Below are positions 10,856-19,273 of a stretch of 64,000 nt of DNA, one piece after another. Numbering within the stretch: the first letter of the stretch is position 1; every line of letters starts with the position of its first letter. This DNA is from Corynebacterium terpenotabidum Y-11 (lineage in GTDB: Bacteria; Actinomycetota; Actinomycetes; Mycobacteriales; Mycobacteriaceae). Below the pieces are notes generated by a model. It was not told the DNA's origin, did not search any database, and was given only the letters and a program-made list of their open reading frames with translations. Both the position numbers and the translations under genes were made by a program. The DNA lies in the NCBI RefSeq assembly GCF_000418365.1, contig NC_021663.1, positions 1,860,001 through 1,924,000 on the forward strand, read 5' to 3'.

Positions 10856-11821
10856 GTGTCCCACTGGATCGACAACCAGAAGAACCTCATGCTGTTCTCC
10901 GGCCGCTCCCACCCTGAACTGGGTGAGGCCGTGGCACGTGAGCTGGGGATCTCCGTGACCCCCATGACTGCCCGGGATTTCGCCAACGGCGAGATCTTCG
11001 TCCGGTTCGAGGAGTCCGTCCGCGGGTCGGACGCCTTCGTGCTGCAGTCCTACCCGCAGCCCCTGAACAAGGCGATCATGGAACAGCTCATCATGATCGA
11101 CGCTCTGAAGCGCGGCTCCGCCAAGCGCATCACCGCGATCCTGCCGTTCTACCCCTACGCCCGCCAGGACAAGAAGCACCGCGGCCGCGAGCCCATCTCC
11201 GCCCGTCTCATCGCCGACCTGATGAAGACCGCCGGTGCGGACCGGATCGTCTCGGTGGACCTGCACACCGACCAGATCCAGGGCTTCTTCGACGGACCCG
11301 TCGATCACATGCACGCCATGCCGATCCTCACCGACCACATCCGGAAGAACTACGGCACCGACAACATCGCCATCGTCTCCCCGGATGCCGGTCGGGTGAA
11401 GACCGCCGAGAAGTGGGCCAACATTCTCGACGACGCCCCGTTGGCCTTCGTGCACAAGACCCGCGACATCGACGTGGCGAACAAGGTCACCTCCAACCGC
11501 GTCATCGGTGACGTCGACGGCCGCACCTGCATCCTCATCGACGACATGATCGACACCGGCGGAACCATCGCCGGCGCCGTCGATGTGCTCCGCAAGGCCG
11601 GTGCCGCCGACGTCATCATCGCCACCACCCACGGTGTGTTCTCCGACCCGGCCCGCGAGCGGCTCAACGCCTGCGGCGCCCGCGAAGTCATCACCACGGA
11701 CACTCTGCCGCAGAACACCGAGGGCTGGGACAACCTCACTGTGCTGCCGATCGCGCCGCTGGTCGCCAAGACCATCCACGAGATCTTCGAGAACGGTTCG
11801 GTCACCACGCTCTTCGAGTGA
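10856..11821 (+). CDS. prs: Ribose-phosphate pyrophosphokinase
   Basis: This 321-residue enzyme makes PRPP from ribose-5-phosphate and ATP, supplying purines, pyrimidines, His, Trp, NAD and the arabinan donor of the cell wall. It shows the catalytic flexible loop region (PYARQDKKHRGREPISARL), the cation site DLHTDQIQGFFDGPVDH and the PRPP-binding loop IDDMIDTGGTIAGAV. The start is GTG with GAAAGG about 13 nt upstream. It is preceded by a 109-bp gap after glmU and followed by a factor-independent terminator at 11934. Confidence 0.97.
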   Translation: MSHWIDNQKNLMLFSGRSHPELGEAVARELGISVTPMTARDFANGEIFVRFEESVRGSDAFVLQSYPQPLNKAIMEQLIMIDALKRGSAKRITAILPFYPYARQDKKHRGREPISARLIADLMKTAGADRIVSVDLHTDQIQGFFDGPVDHMHAMPILTDHIRKNYGTDNIAIVSPDAGRVKTAEKWANILDDAPLAFVHKTRDIDVANKVTSNRVIGDVDGRTCILIDDMIDTGGTIAGAVDVLRKAGAADVIIATTHGVFSDPARERLNACGAREVITTDTLPQNTEGWDNLTVLPIAPLVAKTIHEIFENGSVTTLFE

Positions 11822-11933
11822 TACACTCTGTTCCGTCTCGGCGAGGGCCGGTGAATCCACCGGCCGTTATCGGCGCGAATCCGTTCCATACCTCTCCCCC
11901 GTGCACGGCGCGGGTGTGACTGTGGGACGAACC

Positions 11934-11959
11934 GCCGCGGCCAGGGCCGCGGCTTTTTT
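11934..11959 (+). terminator. Rho-independent terminator between prs and rplY
   Basis: GCCGCGGCC (11934-11942) and GGCCGCGGC (11945-11953) form a GC-rich stem followed by six T residues (11954-11959). It lies 112 bp after prs, so either prs has a long 3' UTR or a short transcript ends here. It is also within the leader region of rplY, so an attenuator role is possible. Confidence 0.8.
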
Positions 11960-12045
11960 CATGTCTTCAGAGCATGGCAGAGGCGGGTCCGGGCCGCAGC
12001 TGAGTCCACAACACAGTCCACCGTCAGATTTACAAGGAGAGCCTC

Positions 12046-12675
12046 ATGTCCACCGACATCACCACCCTCGCCGCCCAGGCCCGCAACGAGTTCGGCAAGG
12101 GTGCCTCCCGCCGCCTCCGCGTCGCCGGCCGCGTCCCCGCCGTCATCTACGCCTCCCACCAGGAGCCGATCCACGTCAGCCTTGACCGCCTCGAGCTGAC
12201 CGCCGCCGTCCGCAAGCACGGCTCCAACGCCCTGCTGTCCGTCGACGCCGAGGGCGAGGACCACCTGGTGCTCATCAAGGCCATCGACCAGAACGTCCTG
12301 ACCCTGGAGATCGACCACATCGACCTCCTGGCCGTGAACCGCAACGAGACCGTCGATGTCGACGTCCACGTGATCGTCTCCGGCGAGCCGGCCCCGGGTG
12401 TCGAGTACATCCAGGATGCCGACACCATCACCATCGAGGCCAACGTCCTCAACATCCCCGAGGAGCTCACCGCTGTCCTCGACGGCAAGGAGATCGGTGA
12501 CCAGATCCTGGCCAGCGACATCGCCCTGCCCGAGGGCACCACCCTCGTCTCCGATGCCGACCTGCTGGTGGTCAACTTCATCGCGCCGGAGAACAATGCG
12601 GCCGAGGCTGACGCCGCTGCCGCTTCCGCGACCGAGGCTCCGGCCGAGGAGGCCGCCGCCGAGAGCGCGGAGTAG
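12046..12675 (+). CDS. rplY: 50S ribosomal protein L25/Ctc
   Basis: This 209-residue protein is the long Ctc form of L25 that binds 5S rRNA. It has an N-terminal L25 beta barrel (EFGKGASRRLRVAGRVPAVIY) and a C-terminal TL5/Ctc domain, followed by an Ala/Glu-rich acidic tail. A strong AAGGAGAG Shine-Dalgarno sequence lies 7 nt before the ATG. It is next to pth, as in most actinobacteria (Rv1015-Rv1014). Confidence 0.96.
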   Translation: MSTDITTLAAQARNEFGKGASRRLRVAGRVPAVIYASHQEPIHVSLDRLELTAAVRKHGSNALLSVDAEGEDHLVLIKAIDQNVLTLEIDHIDLLAVNRNETVDVDVHVIVSGEPAPGVEYIQDADTITIEANVLNIPEELTAVLDGKEIGDQILASDIALPEGTTLVSDADLLVVNFIAPENNAAEADAAAASATEAPAEEAAAESAE

Positions 12676-12716
12676 TCACTCCCCCGCTCTCCGGCCTGGG
12701 GAGCACCTGTGGGACG

Positions 12717-13280
12717 ATGGACGCCGTGAGCACCAACAGCGCGTCCTCCCCACTTCTGGTGGTCGGCCTCGGGAATCCCGGGGCCGATTACTCAATGACC
12801 CGGCACAACATCGGGGCGATGGTCCTTGACGACATGGCGGATTCCTTCAGCCTGAACAAGAAGGTGAACGCCCACGTCGTGGAGACCCGCCTCGGTGGGC
12901 GCCGGGTCATTCTCGCGAAACCGCGCAGCTACATGAACCTGTCCGGGGGGCCGGTCAAGGCGCTGGCGGGGTACTACAAGGTGACGCCCGCGCAGATCCT
13001 GGTGGTCCACGATGAACTGGACCTGGATCTCGGCACGGTGACGCTGAAGAAGGGCGGGGGGCTGGGCGGCCACAACGGTCTCAAGGACATCGCGAAGTCC
13101 CTGGGGACCCAGGAGTTCCTGCGGATCCGGGTCGGCATCGGACGTCCCCCGGGGCGGATGGCACCGGCGTCCTTCGTCCTGAAGCCCTTCACCAAGGCGG
13201 AGCAGCCGGAGGTGCCGATCATGTGCGCGGACGCCGCAGACCTCATTGTCGGCGTCGCCACCGGGGAGGTGTCGGTATGA
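12717..13280 (+). CDS. pth: Peptidyl-tRNA hydrolase (first of two tandem copies)
   Basis: This 187-residue enzyme releases peptides from prematurely dissociated peptidyl-tRNA. It has the family signatures VVGLGNPGADYSMTRHNIG (catalytic His in TRHN), KPRSYMNLSG, VVHDELDLDLG and GGGLGGHNGLKDI. A GTG 9 nt inside the frame (MSTNSASS) is an equally good start. Neither has a clear Shine-Dalgarno sequence. A second full pth follows directly with a 4-bp overlap, an arrangement also known from other corynebacteria. Confidence 0.94.
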   Translation: MDAVSTNSASSPLLVVGLGNPGADYSMTRHNIGAMVLDDMADSFSLNKKVNAHVVETRLGGRRVILAKPRSYMNLSGGPVKALAGYYKVTPAQILVVHDELDLDLGTVTLKKGGGLGGHNGLKDIAKSLGTQEFLRIRVGIGRPPGRMAPASFVLKPFTKAEQPEVPIMCADAADLIVGVATGEVSV

Positions 13281-13927
13281 GCTGGTGGCAGTCACTACGG
13301 GCCCGGTTCAGCCGACCAGCCGGGCACGAGGAAACGGCGCAGGACGACCTCCCACCGGCCCGGTGGCTGGTCATCGGCCTGGGCAACCCGGGGGCGACAT
13401 ATGAACTGACCCGGCACAACGTCGGCTACCTGGTCCTCGAGGAACTGCTGGCGAGGCATCACGGACATCTCCGCGGGGTAGCGGGGGTCCCGGCGCAGGT
13501 CTCACGGACCGCGGTGGACGGACATGGCCTGCTGCTGGTCCGCTCGACGACGTACATGAACCAGTCCGGGTTGTCGGTCGCGCCGTTGGCCGCTTCCGCC
13601 GGGATCCCGGCGGACCATGTCATCGTCATCCATGACGAACTCGACCTTCCCGCTGGAACAGTGAAGGTGAAGCTCGGTGGCAACGAGAACGGTCACAACG
13701 GGTTGAAGTCGGTCAGCGCGGAACTCGGGACACGCGACTACGTGCGGATCCGGGTCGGGATCGGGCGTCCCGCTGCCGGGCAAAGCGTCGTGGACCATGT
13801 GCTGGAGGCAATGTCACCGCAGGTACGGGAGTCACTGGCCGGGCCGGTGCACACCGCTGCCGATGCGGTGGAGATCATCGCCGAACGCGGCGTGCCTGCC
13901 GCACAGAATGAGATCCACGGCAGGTAG
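13277..13927 (+). CDS. pth: Peptidyl-tRNA hydrolase (second tandem copy)
   Basis: This 216-residue Pth paralogue has an N-terminal extension of about 30 residues (MSWWQSLRARFSRPAGH) not found in the first copy. The catalytic His is H47 in TRHNVG, and the Asn and His/Asp motifs (TYMNQSG, IHDELDLPAG, ENGHNGLKS) are all present, so it should be active. The ATG overlaps the upstream stop (ATGA). An earlier in-frame ATG at 13223 would lie wholly inside the first pth and is unlikely. The two copies are clearly diverged, so this is an old duplication. Confidence 0.92.
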   Translation: MSWWQSLRARFSRPAGHEETAQDDLPPARWLVIGLGNPGATYELTRHNVGYLVLEELLARHHGHLRGVAGVPAQVSRTAVDGHGLLLVRSTTYMNQSGLSVAPLAASAGIPADHVIVIHDELDLPAGTVKVKLGGNENGHNGLKSVSAELGTRDYVRIRVGIGRPAAGQSVVDHVLEAMSPQVRESLAGPVHTAADAVEIIAERGVPAAQNEIHGR

Positions 13928-13938
13928 GGGACGCAGGT

Positions 13939-14820
13939 ATGTCACGTCGCCAGCGAAGAACAGCGTCCCGGGGCACCCCGGGGCAGGAGAACACCACACC
14001 GGGTGACGGCCCGGTCGCCGGCACCTACGACGGCGACCACGGGCCCGTCGAGCTGACGGCGGACCCGTACATCGTCGACGGCTGGTTGATCAGTATCAAC
14101 GGCGTCCCGAGTTCCCATATCGTCCTCGGCGACCCGCAGGAACTGGTCTTCGAATACATGCGGTGGATCGCCACCGGGGTGGAGAGCCACGTTGCCGCAC
14201 ATCTCGACCCGTCGACGCTGCGGGTGACCCATCTCGGTGGCGGGGCGTGCACGATGGCCCGGTATATCGCGGACGTGTACCCACAGTCCCGGAACACCGT
14301 CGTGGAACTCGACGGCGGACTGGCGACACTGGTCCGTCGGTGGTTCGACATCCCGCGCAGCCCGCGGGTGAAGATCCGGGTCGACGACGCCCGCGCGGTC
14401 GCCCGGGATTTCACCCCGGCCAGCCGGGACGTGATCATCCGCGACGTTTTCGCCGGAGCGGTCACCCCGGAGACCTTCACCACCGTCGATTTCTTCGCCG
14501 ACTGCCACCGTGGCCTGGCCGCGCACGGACTGTACATCGCCAACTGCGGTGACCACGCCAATCTGCGCGGGGCGAAGGCGGAGCTCGCCGGGATGGCCGA
14601 GGTGTGGGAGCATGTCGCGGTCATCGCCGATCCGCCGATGCTCAAAGGACGCCGCTACGGCAATATCGTGCTGCTGGCCTCGGACGTGGAACTGCCGGCG
14701 GCCGGTTCCACGGTCGCCGCGGCGATGGGCCGTGAGCTGCTCGGCGGCGGCGTCCCCGCACAGTACAAGGATGAGACGTGGACGCGCCGGTTCTTTTCCG
14801 GGGCGAAGGCGCACCGGTAG
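13939..14820 (+). CDS. Spermidine-synthase-like Rossmann protein
   Basis: This 293-residue protein has the nucleotide-binding core of spermidine synthases and methyltransferases. The Gly-rich loop is THLGGGACTMARY, the acidic residue after strand 2 is in TVVELDGG, the DDARA motif follows, and IIRDVFAG sits where the catalytic Asp region lies. It lacks the full GGGDGG signature and the N-terminal beta-hairpin domain of true polyamine aminopropyltransferases, so function is uncertain. It follows pth by 11 bp and probably shares its transcript. The first 35 residues are low in conservation. Confidence 0.7.
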   Translation: MSRRQRRTASRGTPGQENTTPGDGPVAGTYDGDHGPVELTADPYIVDGWLISINGVPSSHIVLGDPQELVFEYMRWIATGVESHVAAHLDPSTLRVTHLGGGACTMARYIADVYPQSRNTVVELDGGLATLVRRWFDIPRSPRVKIRVDDARAVARDFTPASRDVIIRDVFAGAVTPETFTTVDFFADCHRGLAAHGLYIANCGDHANLRGAKAELAGMAEVWEHVAVIADPPMLKGRRYGNIVLLASDVELPAAGSTVAAAMGRELLGGGVPAQYKDETWTRRFFSGAKAHR

Positions 14821-14844
14821 TCGTTTCCGGGGCATTTGACGGGG

Positions 14845-14850
14845 TAGGAT
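14845..14850 (+). promoter_or_regulatory. -10 box of prfC (leaderless)
   Basis: TAGGAT lies 8 nt before the prfC GTG with no Shine-Dalgarno sequence in between. Confidence 0.5.
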
Positions 14851-14858
14851 GTGCAGCC

Positions 14859-16541
14859 GTGTCTGATTCCGCCAGCAATTCCTCCGCCAGTTCCGTCGCC
14901 GAAGTGAGGTCGGAGGCGCACCGTCGCCGTACCTTCGCCGTCATCGCTCACCCGGACGCCGGTAAGTCGACGCTGACCGAGGCCCTGGCCCTCCACGCCC
15001 ACGTCATCACCGAAGCGGGCGCGGTCCACGGCAAAGCGGGGCGCAAGGCGACCGTCTCCGACTGGATGGAGATGGAGAAGGACCGCGGGATCTCCGTGGC
15101 GTCCTCCGCCCTGCAGTTCGAATACGCCCCTGAGGGCCACGAGGGTGCGCCGTACATGATCAACCTGGTGGACACCCCCGGTCACGCCGATTTCTCGGAG
15201 GACACCTACCGCGTCCTCACCGCCGTCGACGCCGCCGTGATGCTCGTCGACGGTGCCAAAGGACTGGAGCCGCAGACCCTCAAGCTCTTCCGGGTGTGCA
15301 AGGCCCGCGGCCTGCCGATCATCACCGTGATCAACAAGTGGGACCGGCCGGGTAAGGAGCCGTTGGAACTCGTCGACGAGATCGTCACCGAGATCGGTCT
15401 GCAGCCCACCCCGTTGTACTGGCCGGTCGGTGAGGCCGGGGACTTCCGCGGTCTGGCCCGGCTCGACGACGAGGGGGAACCCGCGGAATACATCCGTTTC
15501 CTGCGCACCGCCGGCGGTTCCTCCATCGCCCCCGAGGAGCACTTCACCCCGGACGAGGCCCGGACGGAGGAGGACGGTGCCTGGGAGACCGCGGCCGAGG
15601 AGGTGGAACTGCTCGCCGCCGACGGTGCACTGCACGACCAGGAGCTGTTCCTGGACTGCACCACGTCCCCGCTGATCTTCGCCTCGGCGATGTTGAACTT
15701 CGGTGTGCACCAGATCCTCGACACGCTCTGTGCCCTGGCACCGGAGCCGGGTTCCCGCGACTCCGACCCAAAGGTCATCGAGGCGGCGTCCGGTGCCGCC
15801 GGCGGGGCGGTCGATGACGTCCGTGAGGTCTCCGACGCCTTCTCCGGCGTCGTCTTCAAGGTCCAGGCCGGGATGGACACCAACCACCGCGACAAGCTGG
15901 CCTTCATGCGTATCGTCTCCGGCCGGTTCGAGCGCGGCATGCAGGTCACCCACGCCCAGTCCGGCCGTTCCTTCTCCACGAAGTACGCGCTCACCGTCTT
16001 CGGTCGTGACCGCACCACCGTGGAGGACGCCTACCCCGGCGACATCGTCGGCCTCGTCAACGCCGGATCACTCGCCCCCGGGGACACGATCTACGCCGGA
16101 CGCAAGGTCCAGTTCCGGCCGATGCCCCAGTTCGCCCCGGAGAGCTTCCGGACGCTGCGCGCGAAGACCCTCGGCAAGTACAAGCAGTTCCGCAAGGCGC
16201 TGGACCAGCTCGACTCCGAGGGCGTGGTCCAGATCCTGCGCAATGACGCCCGTGGCGACGCCAACCCGGTGATGGCCGCGGTCGGCCCGATGCAGTTCGA
16301 GGTTATGCAGGCTCGGATGCTCGCCGAGTACAACGTCGAGACCATTACCGAACCGATCCCCTATTCCGTGGCCCGCCGGACCGATGTGGACTCGGCCGGT
16401 GAACTGGGCCGTCAGCGCGGTGTGGAGATCTTCACCCGCTCCGACGGGGAGCTCATCGCCCTGTTCGGTGACAAGTGGAAGCTCGCCTTCGTCGAGAAGG
16501 AGCACCCCGAGCTCACCATGGAACCGCTGGTCGCCGACTAG
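14859..16541 (+). CDS. prfC: Peptide chain release factor 3 (RF3)
   Basis: This 560-residue GTPase recycles RF1/RF2 from the ribosome. The G-domain motifs are AHPDAGKSTLTEALALHA (G1), VDTPGHADFSEDTYR (G3) and NKWDRPGKEP (G4). Elongation-factor domains II and III and the RF3 C-terminal domain follow. The frame is open further upstream, but the GTG at 14859 (MSDSASNSSASS) is supported by the -10 box 8 nt upstream and by the normal length. It contains an acidic insertion around residues 210-300, with stretches such as EDGAWETAAEEVELL, which makes it longer than E. coli RF3. Confidence 0.94.
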   Translation: MSDSASNSSASSVAEVRSEAHRRRTFAVIAHPDAGKSTLTEALALHAHVITEAGAVHGKAGRKATVSDWMEMEKDRGISVASSALQFEYAPEGHEGAPYMINLVDTPGHADFSEDTYRVLTAVDAAVMLVDGAKGLEPQTLKLFRVCKARGLPIITVINKWDRPGKEPLELVDEIVTEIGLQPTPLYWPVGEAGDFRGLARLDDEGEPAEYIRFLRTAGGSSIAPEEHFTPDEARTEEDGAWETAAEEVELLAADGALHDQELFLDCTTSPLIFASAMLNFGVHQILDTLCALAPEPGSRDSDPKVIEAASGAAGGAVDDVREVSDAFSGVVFKVQAGMDTNHRDKLAFMRIVSGRFERGMQVTHAQSGRSFSTKYALTVFGRDRTTVEDAYPGDIVGLVNAGSLAPGDTIYAGRKVQFRPMPQFAPESFRTLRAKTLGKYKQFRKALDQLDSEGVVQILRNDARGDANPVMAAVGPMQFEVMQARMLAEYNVETITEPIPYSVARRTDVDSAGELGRQRGVEIFTRSDGELIALFGDKWKLAFVEKEHPELTMEPLVAD

Positions 16542-16551
16542 CCGACGGACG

Positions 16552-16575
16552 TGACCCGGGTCGGGGGCCCGGTCA
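16552..16575. terminator. Hairpin between convergent prfC and entB
   Basis: TGACCCGGG and CCCGGTCA can pair with one bulged C across the 31-bp gap between the two stop codons. There is no T-run on either side, so termination activity is only a suggestion. Confidence 0.3.
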
Positions 16576-17208
16576 GGACCAGTGCCCGAGCACCGTGGCG
16601 GTGTCGAGCACCACGCCCGCCCTCCGTCCCGTCCACTGCAGTGCCAACCGGTGCTCGGTGGCGGTGAAGTCCCCCAGCGCATCGGCGACGAGGAACGGCT
16701 GGACACCGCACATGAAGGACTCGACCGCGGTGACCGAACAGCCGATGGAGGCGTAGACGCCGCTGATGACCAGCTGGTCCCGGCCCAGGGCCACCAACCG
16801 GTCGGCGAGATCGGTGTAGGCGTAGGCGGAGTACCGCCACTTGGTCAGTACCCGGTCACCGTCGGCCGGGGTGAGTTCGTCGATGATCTCCGCACCGTAG
16901 GCGTCACCGGTGAGACCGGGGCCCCAGTAGTCGTTGAGCAGTGCACGCTTCTCCAGCGGCTGGTCGGAGGGCTGGGCGGTGTAGAACACCGGGATGCCGA
17001 CCTCACGGGCCCGGGCCGCGAGCGCCACCGTGTTGGGCACCAGTGTGGTCATCGGTTCCTCGGCCGGGTCGAAGGGCTTCAGGAAGTGCCGCTGCATGTC
17101 ATGGATGAGCAGCGCGGAACGTCCCGGGTCCGGGGTCCAGTCGACCACCGGGTCCGGCCAGGCGGTGGGCATCCGGTAGGTGATGGAGGCAGGCAGGTCA
17201 GTGGCCAC
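16573..17208 (-). CDS. entB: Isochorismatase (2,3-dihydro-2,3-dihydroxybenzoate synthase)
   Basis: This 211-residue protein converts isochorismate to 2,3-dihydro-2,3-dihydroxybenzoate plus pyruvate. It shows the cysteine-hydrolase-like catalytic set: Asp in LLIHDMQRHFL, Lys in LTKWRYSAY and Cys in the EntB signature GVYASIGCSVTAVE, followed by PFLVADALGDFT. It stops after the hydrolase domain and so lacks the aryl carrier (ArCP) domain present in full-length E. coli EntB (285 residues). It cannot by itself load DHB for a siderophore NRPS. The GTG start overlaps the entC stop by 11 bp, and it is the last gene of the entA-entC-entB operon. Confidence 0.92.
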   Translation of the reverse strand: MATDLPASITYRMPTAWPDPVVDWTPDPGRSALLIHDMQRHFLKPFDPAEEPMTTLVPNTVALAARAREVGIPVFYTAQPSDQPLEKRALLNDYWGPGLTGDAYGAEIIDELTPADGDRVLTKWRYSAYAYTDLADRLVALGRDQLVISGVYASIGCSVTAVESFMCGVQPFLVADALGDFTATEHRLALQWTGRRAGVVLDTATVLGHWS

Positions 17209-18406
17209 GGACGCGCTCCCTGGACTGGTGCGGATAGTGGGGCATGGCGTCCGGGATGGCGGGGACGATCCCGAGCCCCTCCAGGACGGTCCGGAGCTTC
17301 GCCCCGGTCTCGGTGTACTCCGAGTCCGGATCGGAGCCGTCGACGATGCCGGCGCCGGCCCAGGCGGTGACCCGGTCACCGTCGAACTCCGCGGACCGGA
17401 TTGAAACGACCCAGTCACCGTCGCCATCGGCGTCGCACCAGCCGGCGGTCCCTGCGAAATACCGGCGGTCCACCGGTTCGAGGTCCCGGATCCGGTCCAT
17501 GGCGGGCCTGGTCGGGACGCCGGCGACCGCCGGGGTCGGGTGCAGCAACCGGGCCAGGGAGAGGGCGTCGGTCCCGGCGGCGCCCGCATCCTTCAACCGG
17601 CCGGTGATGCGGGTGCCGAGGTGCCACATCTTGTCGGTGGCCAGCAGCTCCGGCTGTGCGGGGATGTCGAGTTCAGCGCACCAGGGTCCGAGGGTCTCGG
17701 CGATCATGTCGACGACGAAGGCGTGTTCGTAGTGGTCCTTCGCAGACCCGGTGAGCCGCTCCGCCCGACGCCGGTCCTCCTCGGGGTCGGAGCTGCGCGG
17801 GACGGACCCGGCCAGGGGGTGGCTGATGATCCGGTCACCACGGCGGCTGAGCAGCAGTTCCGGGCTGGCACCGAGGAATGCACGGTCACTGTCGGCCGTA
17901 CCCAGTGGCACGGAGAAGACCCAGGCGTTGCGGTTCCGGGCCGACAGCCGACGCAGCAGCGACTCCCAGTCCGGTACCCGGTCGAGGGTGGCGCGCACCG
18001 ACCGGCCGAGCACGACCTTGTTGAGGGCGCCGTCCTCCCCCATCGCGTCGAGGGCCGCCCGGACCGCACCGGTGTAGGTCTCCTCGGCACCGGTGTCCAC
18101 CATGGCGGTGTGGACGCCGTCTCCGGTGAGGTCATGGGCCGCACCGGCGGTGAGACTGCCGAGGGTCAGCGGCAGGTCGGTCGTGTAGAGCCGGTCAGTG
18201 CTGCCGTCCCGGTGGTCGAACGGCAGTGCACCGACGACGGTGCGGCCCGGCGCCCAGCCGTCGACCGGGCTGAGCCGGTCGGCGGGGACGCGGACCCCGG
18301 TGACCCCGCGTCGGAAGGTGAAGTCGCCGCGGCTGGCGGCGGTGAGTGGCGGCAGGACGGGCGCGGACTCCGGACGGGTGACCGTGGTAGGGGTGGTGTC
18401 AGGCAT
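17198..18406 (-). CDS. entC: Isochorismate synthase
   Basis: This 402-residue chorismate-utilising enzyme forms isochorismate, the first step to 2,3-dihydroxybenzoate. Conserved elements are LNKVVLGRSV, FLGASPELLLSRRG, the SHPLAGSVPRS segment, HLGTRITGRL and the C-terminal ADGDGDWVVSIRSAEFDGD to AWAGAGIVDGSDP region. A menaquinone-type MenF is less likely because the gene is sandwiched between entA and entB. The ATG (MPDTTPTTV) overlaps the entA stop by 8 bp, so translation is coupled. Upstream in-frame codons lie inside entA. Confidence 0.92.
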   Translation of the reverse strand: MPDTTPTTVTRPESAPVLPPLTAASRGDFTFRRGVTGVRVPADRLSPVDGWAPGRTVVGALPFDHRDGSTDRLYTTDLPLTLGSLTAGAAHDLTGDGVHTAMVDTGAEETYTGAVRAALDAMGEDGALNKVVLGRSVRATLDRVPDWESLLRRLSARNRNAWVFSVPLGTADSDRAFLGASPELLLSRRGDRIISHPLAGSVPRSSDPEEDRRRAERLTGSAKDHYEHAFVVDMIAETLGPWCAELDIPAQPELLATDKMWHLGTRITGRLKDAGAAGTDALSLARLLHPTPAVAGVPTRPAMDRIRDLEPVDRRYFAGTAGWCDADGDGDWVVSIRSAEFDGDRVTAWAGAGIVDGSDPDSEYTETGAKLRTVLEGLGIVPAIPDAMPHYPHQSRERVRGH

Positions 18407-19220
18407 GAAGTGTGGCTCCTCCGTCGACGTAGATCTCCTGCAGGACGACATGGCGTGCCGCCGGTGACGACAGGAAGACGACGACCTCGGCGACGTCCTC
18501 CGGGGTGGCGATCCGGCCCAGTGGGATGCCGAGCCGGGCAGTGGCGAGGTCGCCACCGAGAACCCGGGTCAGGCCTGCCGCGGCGTCGTCCCCCCAGTAG
18601 TCCCGCTGCATAGCGGTGTCCGTTGACCCGGGGTTGACGACATTGCAGCGGATCCCGGCCCCGGCGACCTCGAGGCCGAGACTGCGGGTCACCGCGGACG
18701 CGGCGGCCTTCGATGCGGCATAGACGCCCATGCCGTGCCGGGGAACGCCGGCGGCGTTCGAGGCGATCACCGTGATCGAGCGGTCTTCCTGTCCACCGGT
18801 GGTGGTGCCCTGGTCCAGCATGACGCGGGCAGCGGCGGAGGTGACGAGGAAGGTGCCCCGGGCGTTGACGGCGAAGACCCGGTCGAAGTCTGCCGGGTCC
18901 GTCTGTGCGACGGTGTCGCCCGGACCGAGCACGCCGGCCCCGTGGATGACCCGGGTGAGCCGACCGGCGGCAGCCGCCCCGGCGAGGAGGGAATCCACGG
19001 CGACGGTGTCCGAGACATCACAGGTCACGGCAGTGATTCCGACGTCCTGCGGCGCGGTCGTCCGCAGCCGGTCGACCACGGCGTCCAGGGCCGAGGAGTC
19101 CCGGTCGGCGAGAATCAGGGAGGTGGGGCGGGACGCGGGGTCCGGGGCGTCGAGGAGCAGACGTGCCACGGCTGCACCCATGCCTCCGGCCGCCCCGGTC
19201 ACCAGTACAACATCATTCAC
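18399..19220 (-). CDS. entA: 2,3-dihydro-2,3-dihydroxybenzoate dehydrogenase
   Basis: This 273-residue short-chain dehydrogenase has the NAD motif VLVTGAAGGMGAAV, the HGAGV strand, a catalytic Ser in IASNAAG and the YAASKAA catalytic pair. It oxidises dihydro-DHB to 2,3-dihydroxybenzoate. Operon position with entC and entB decides the substrate, since the SDR fold alone would not. The GTG start (MNDVVLVTG) is chosen because the NAD loop should begin within 10 residues and because the iron box at 19222-19240 lies directly upstream of it. A longer frame would read through that box. Confidence 0.88.
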   Translation of the reverse strand: MNDVVLVTGAAGGMGAAVARLLLDAPDPASRPTSLILADRDSSALDAVVDRLRTTAPQDVGITAVTCDVSDTVAVDSLLAGAAAAGRLTRVIHGAGVLGPGDTVAQTDPADFDRVFAVNARGTFLVTSAAARVMLDQGTTTGGQEDRSITVIASNAAGVPRHGMGVYAASKAAASAVTRSLGLEVAGAGIRCNVVNPGSTDTAMQRDYWGDDAAAGLTRVLGGDLATARLGIPLGRIATPEDVAEVVVFLSSPAARHVVLQEIYVDGGATLHA

Positions 19221-19221
19221 G

Positions 19222-19240
19222 AAAGGTGAGGCTAACTTAC
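19222..19240 (-). promoter_or_regulatory. DtxR/IdeR-type iron box before entACB
   Basis: On the minus strand GTAAGTTAGCCTCACCTTT matches 14 of 19 positions of the DtxR consensus TTAGGTTAGCCTAACCTAA. It ends 1 bp before the entA start codon, so bound repressor would block transcription initiation under iron-replete conditions. The box is seen in the sequence. Regulation by DtxR is inferred. Confidence 0.7.
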
Positions 19241-19273
19241 TTACCTCACCGCCGACAACCCCCGTGAGCGGGG

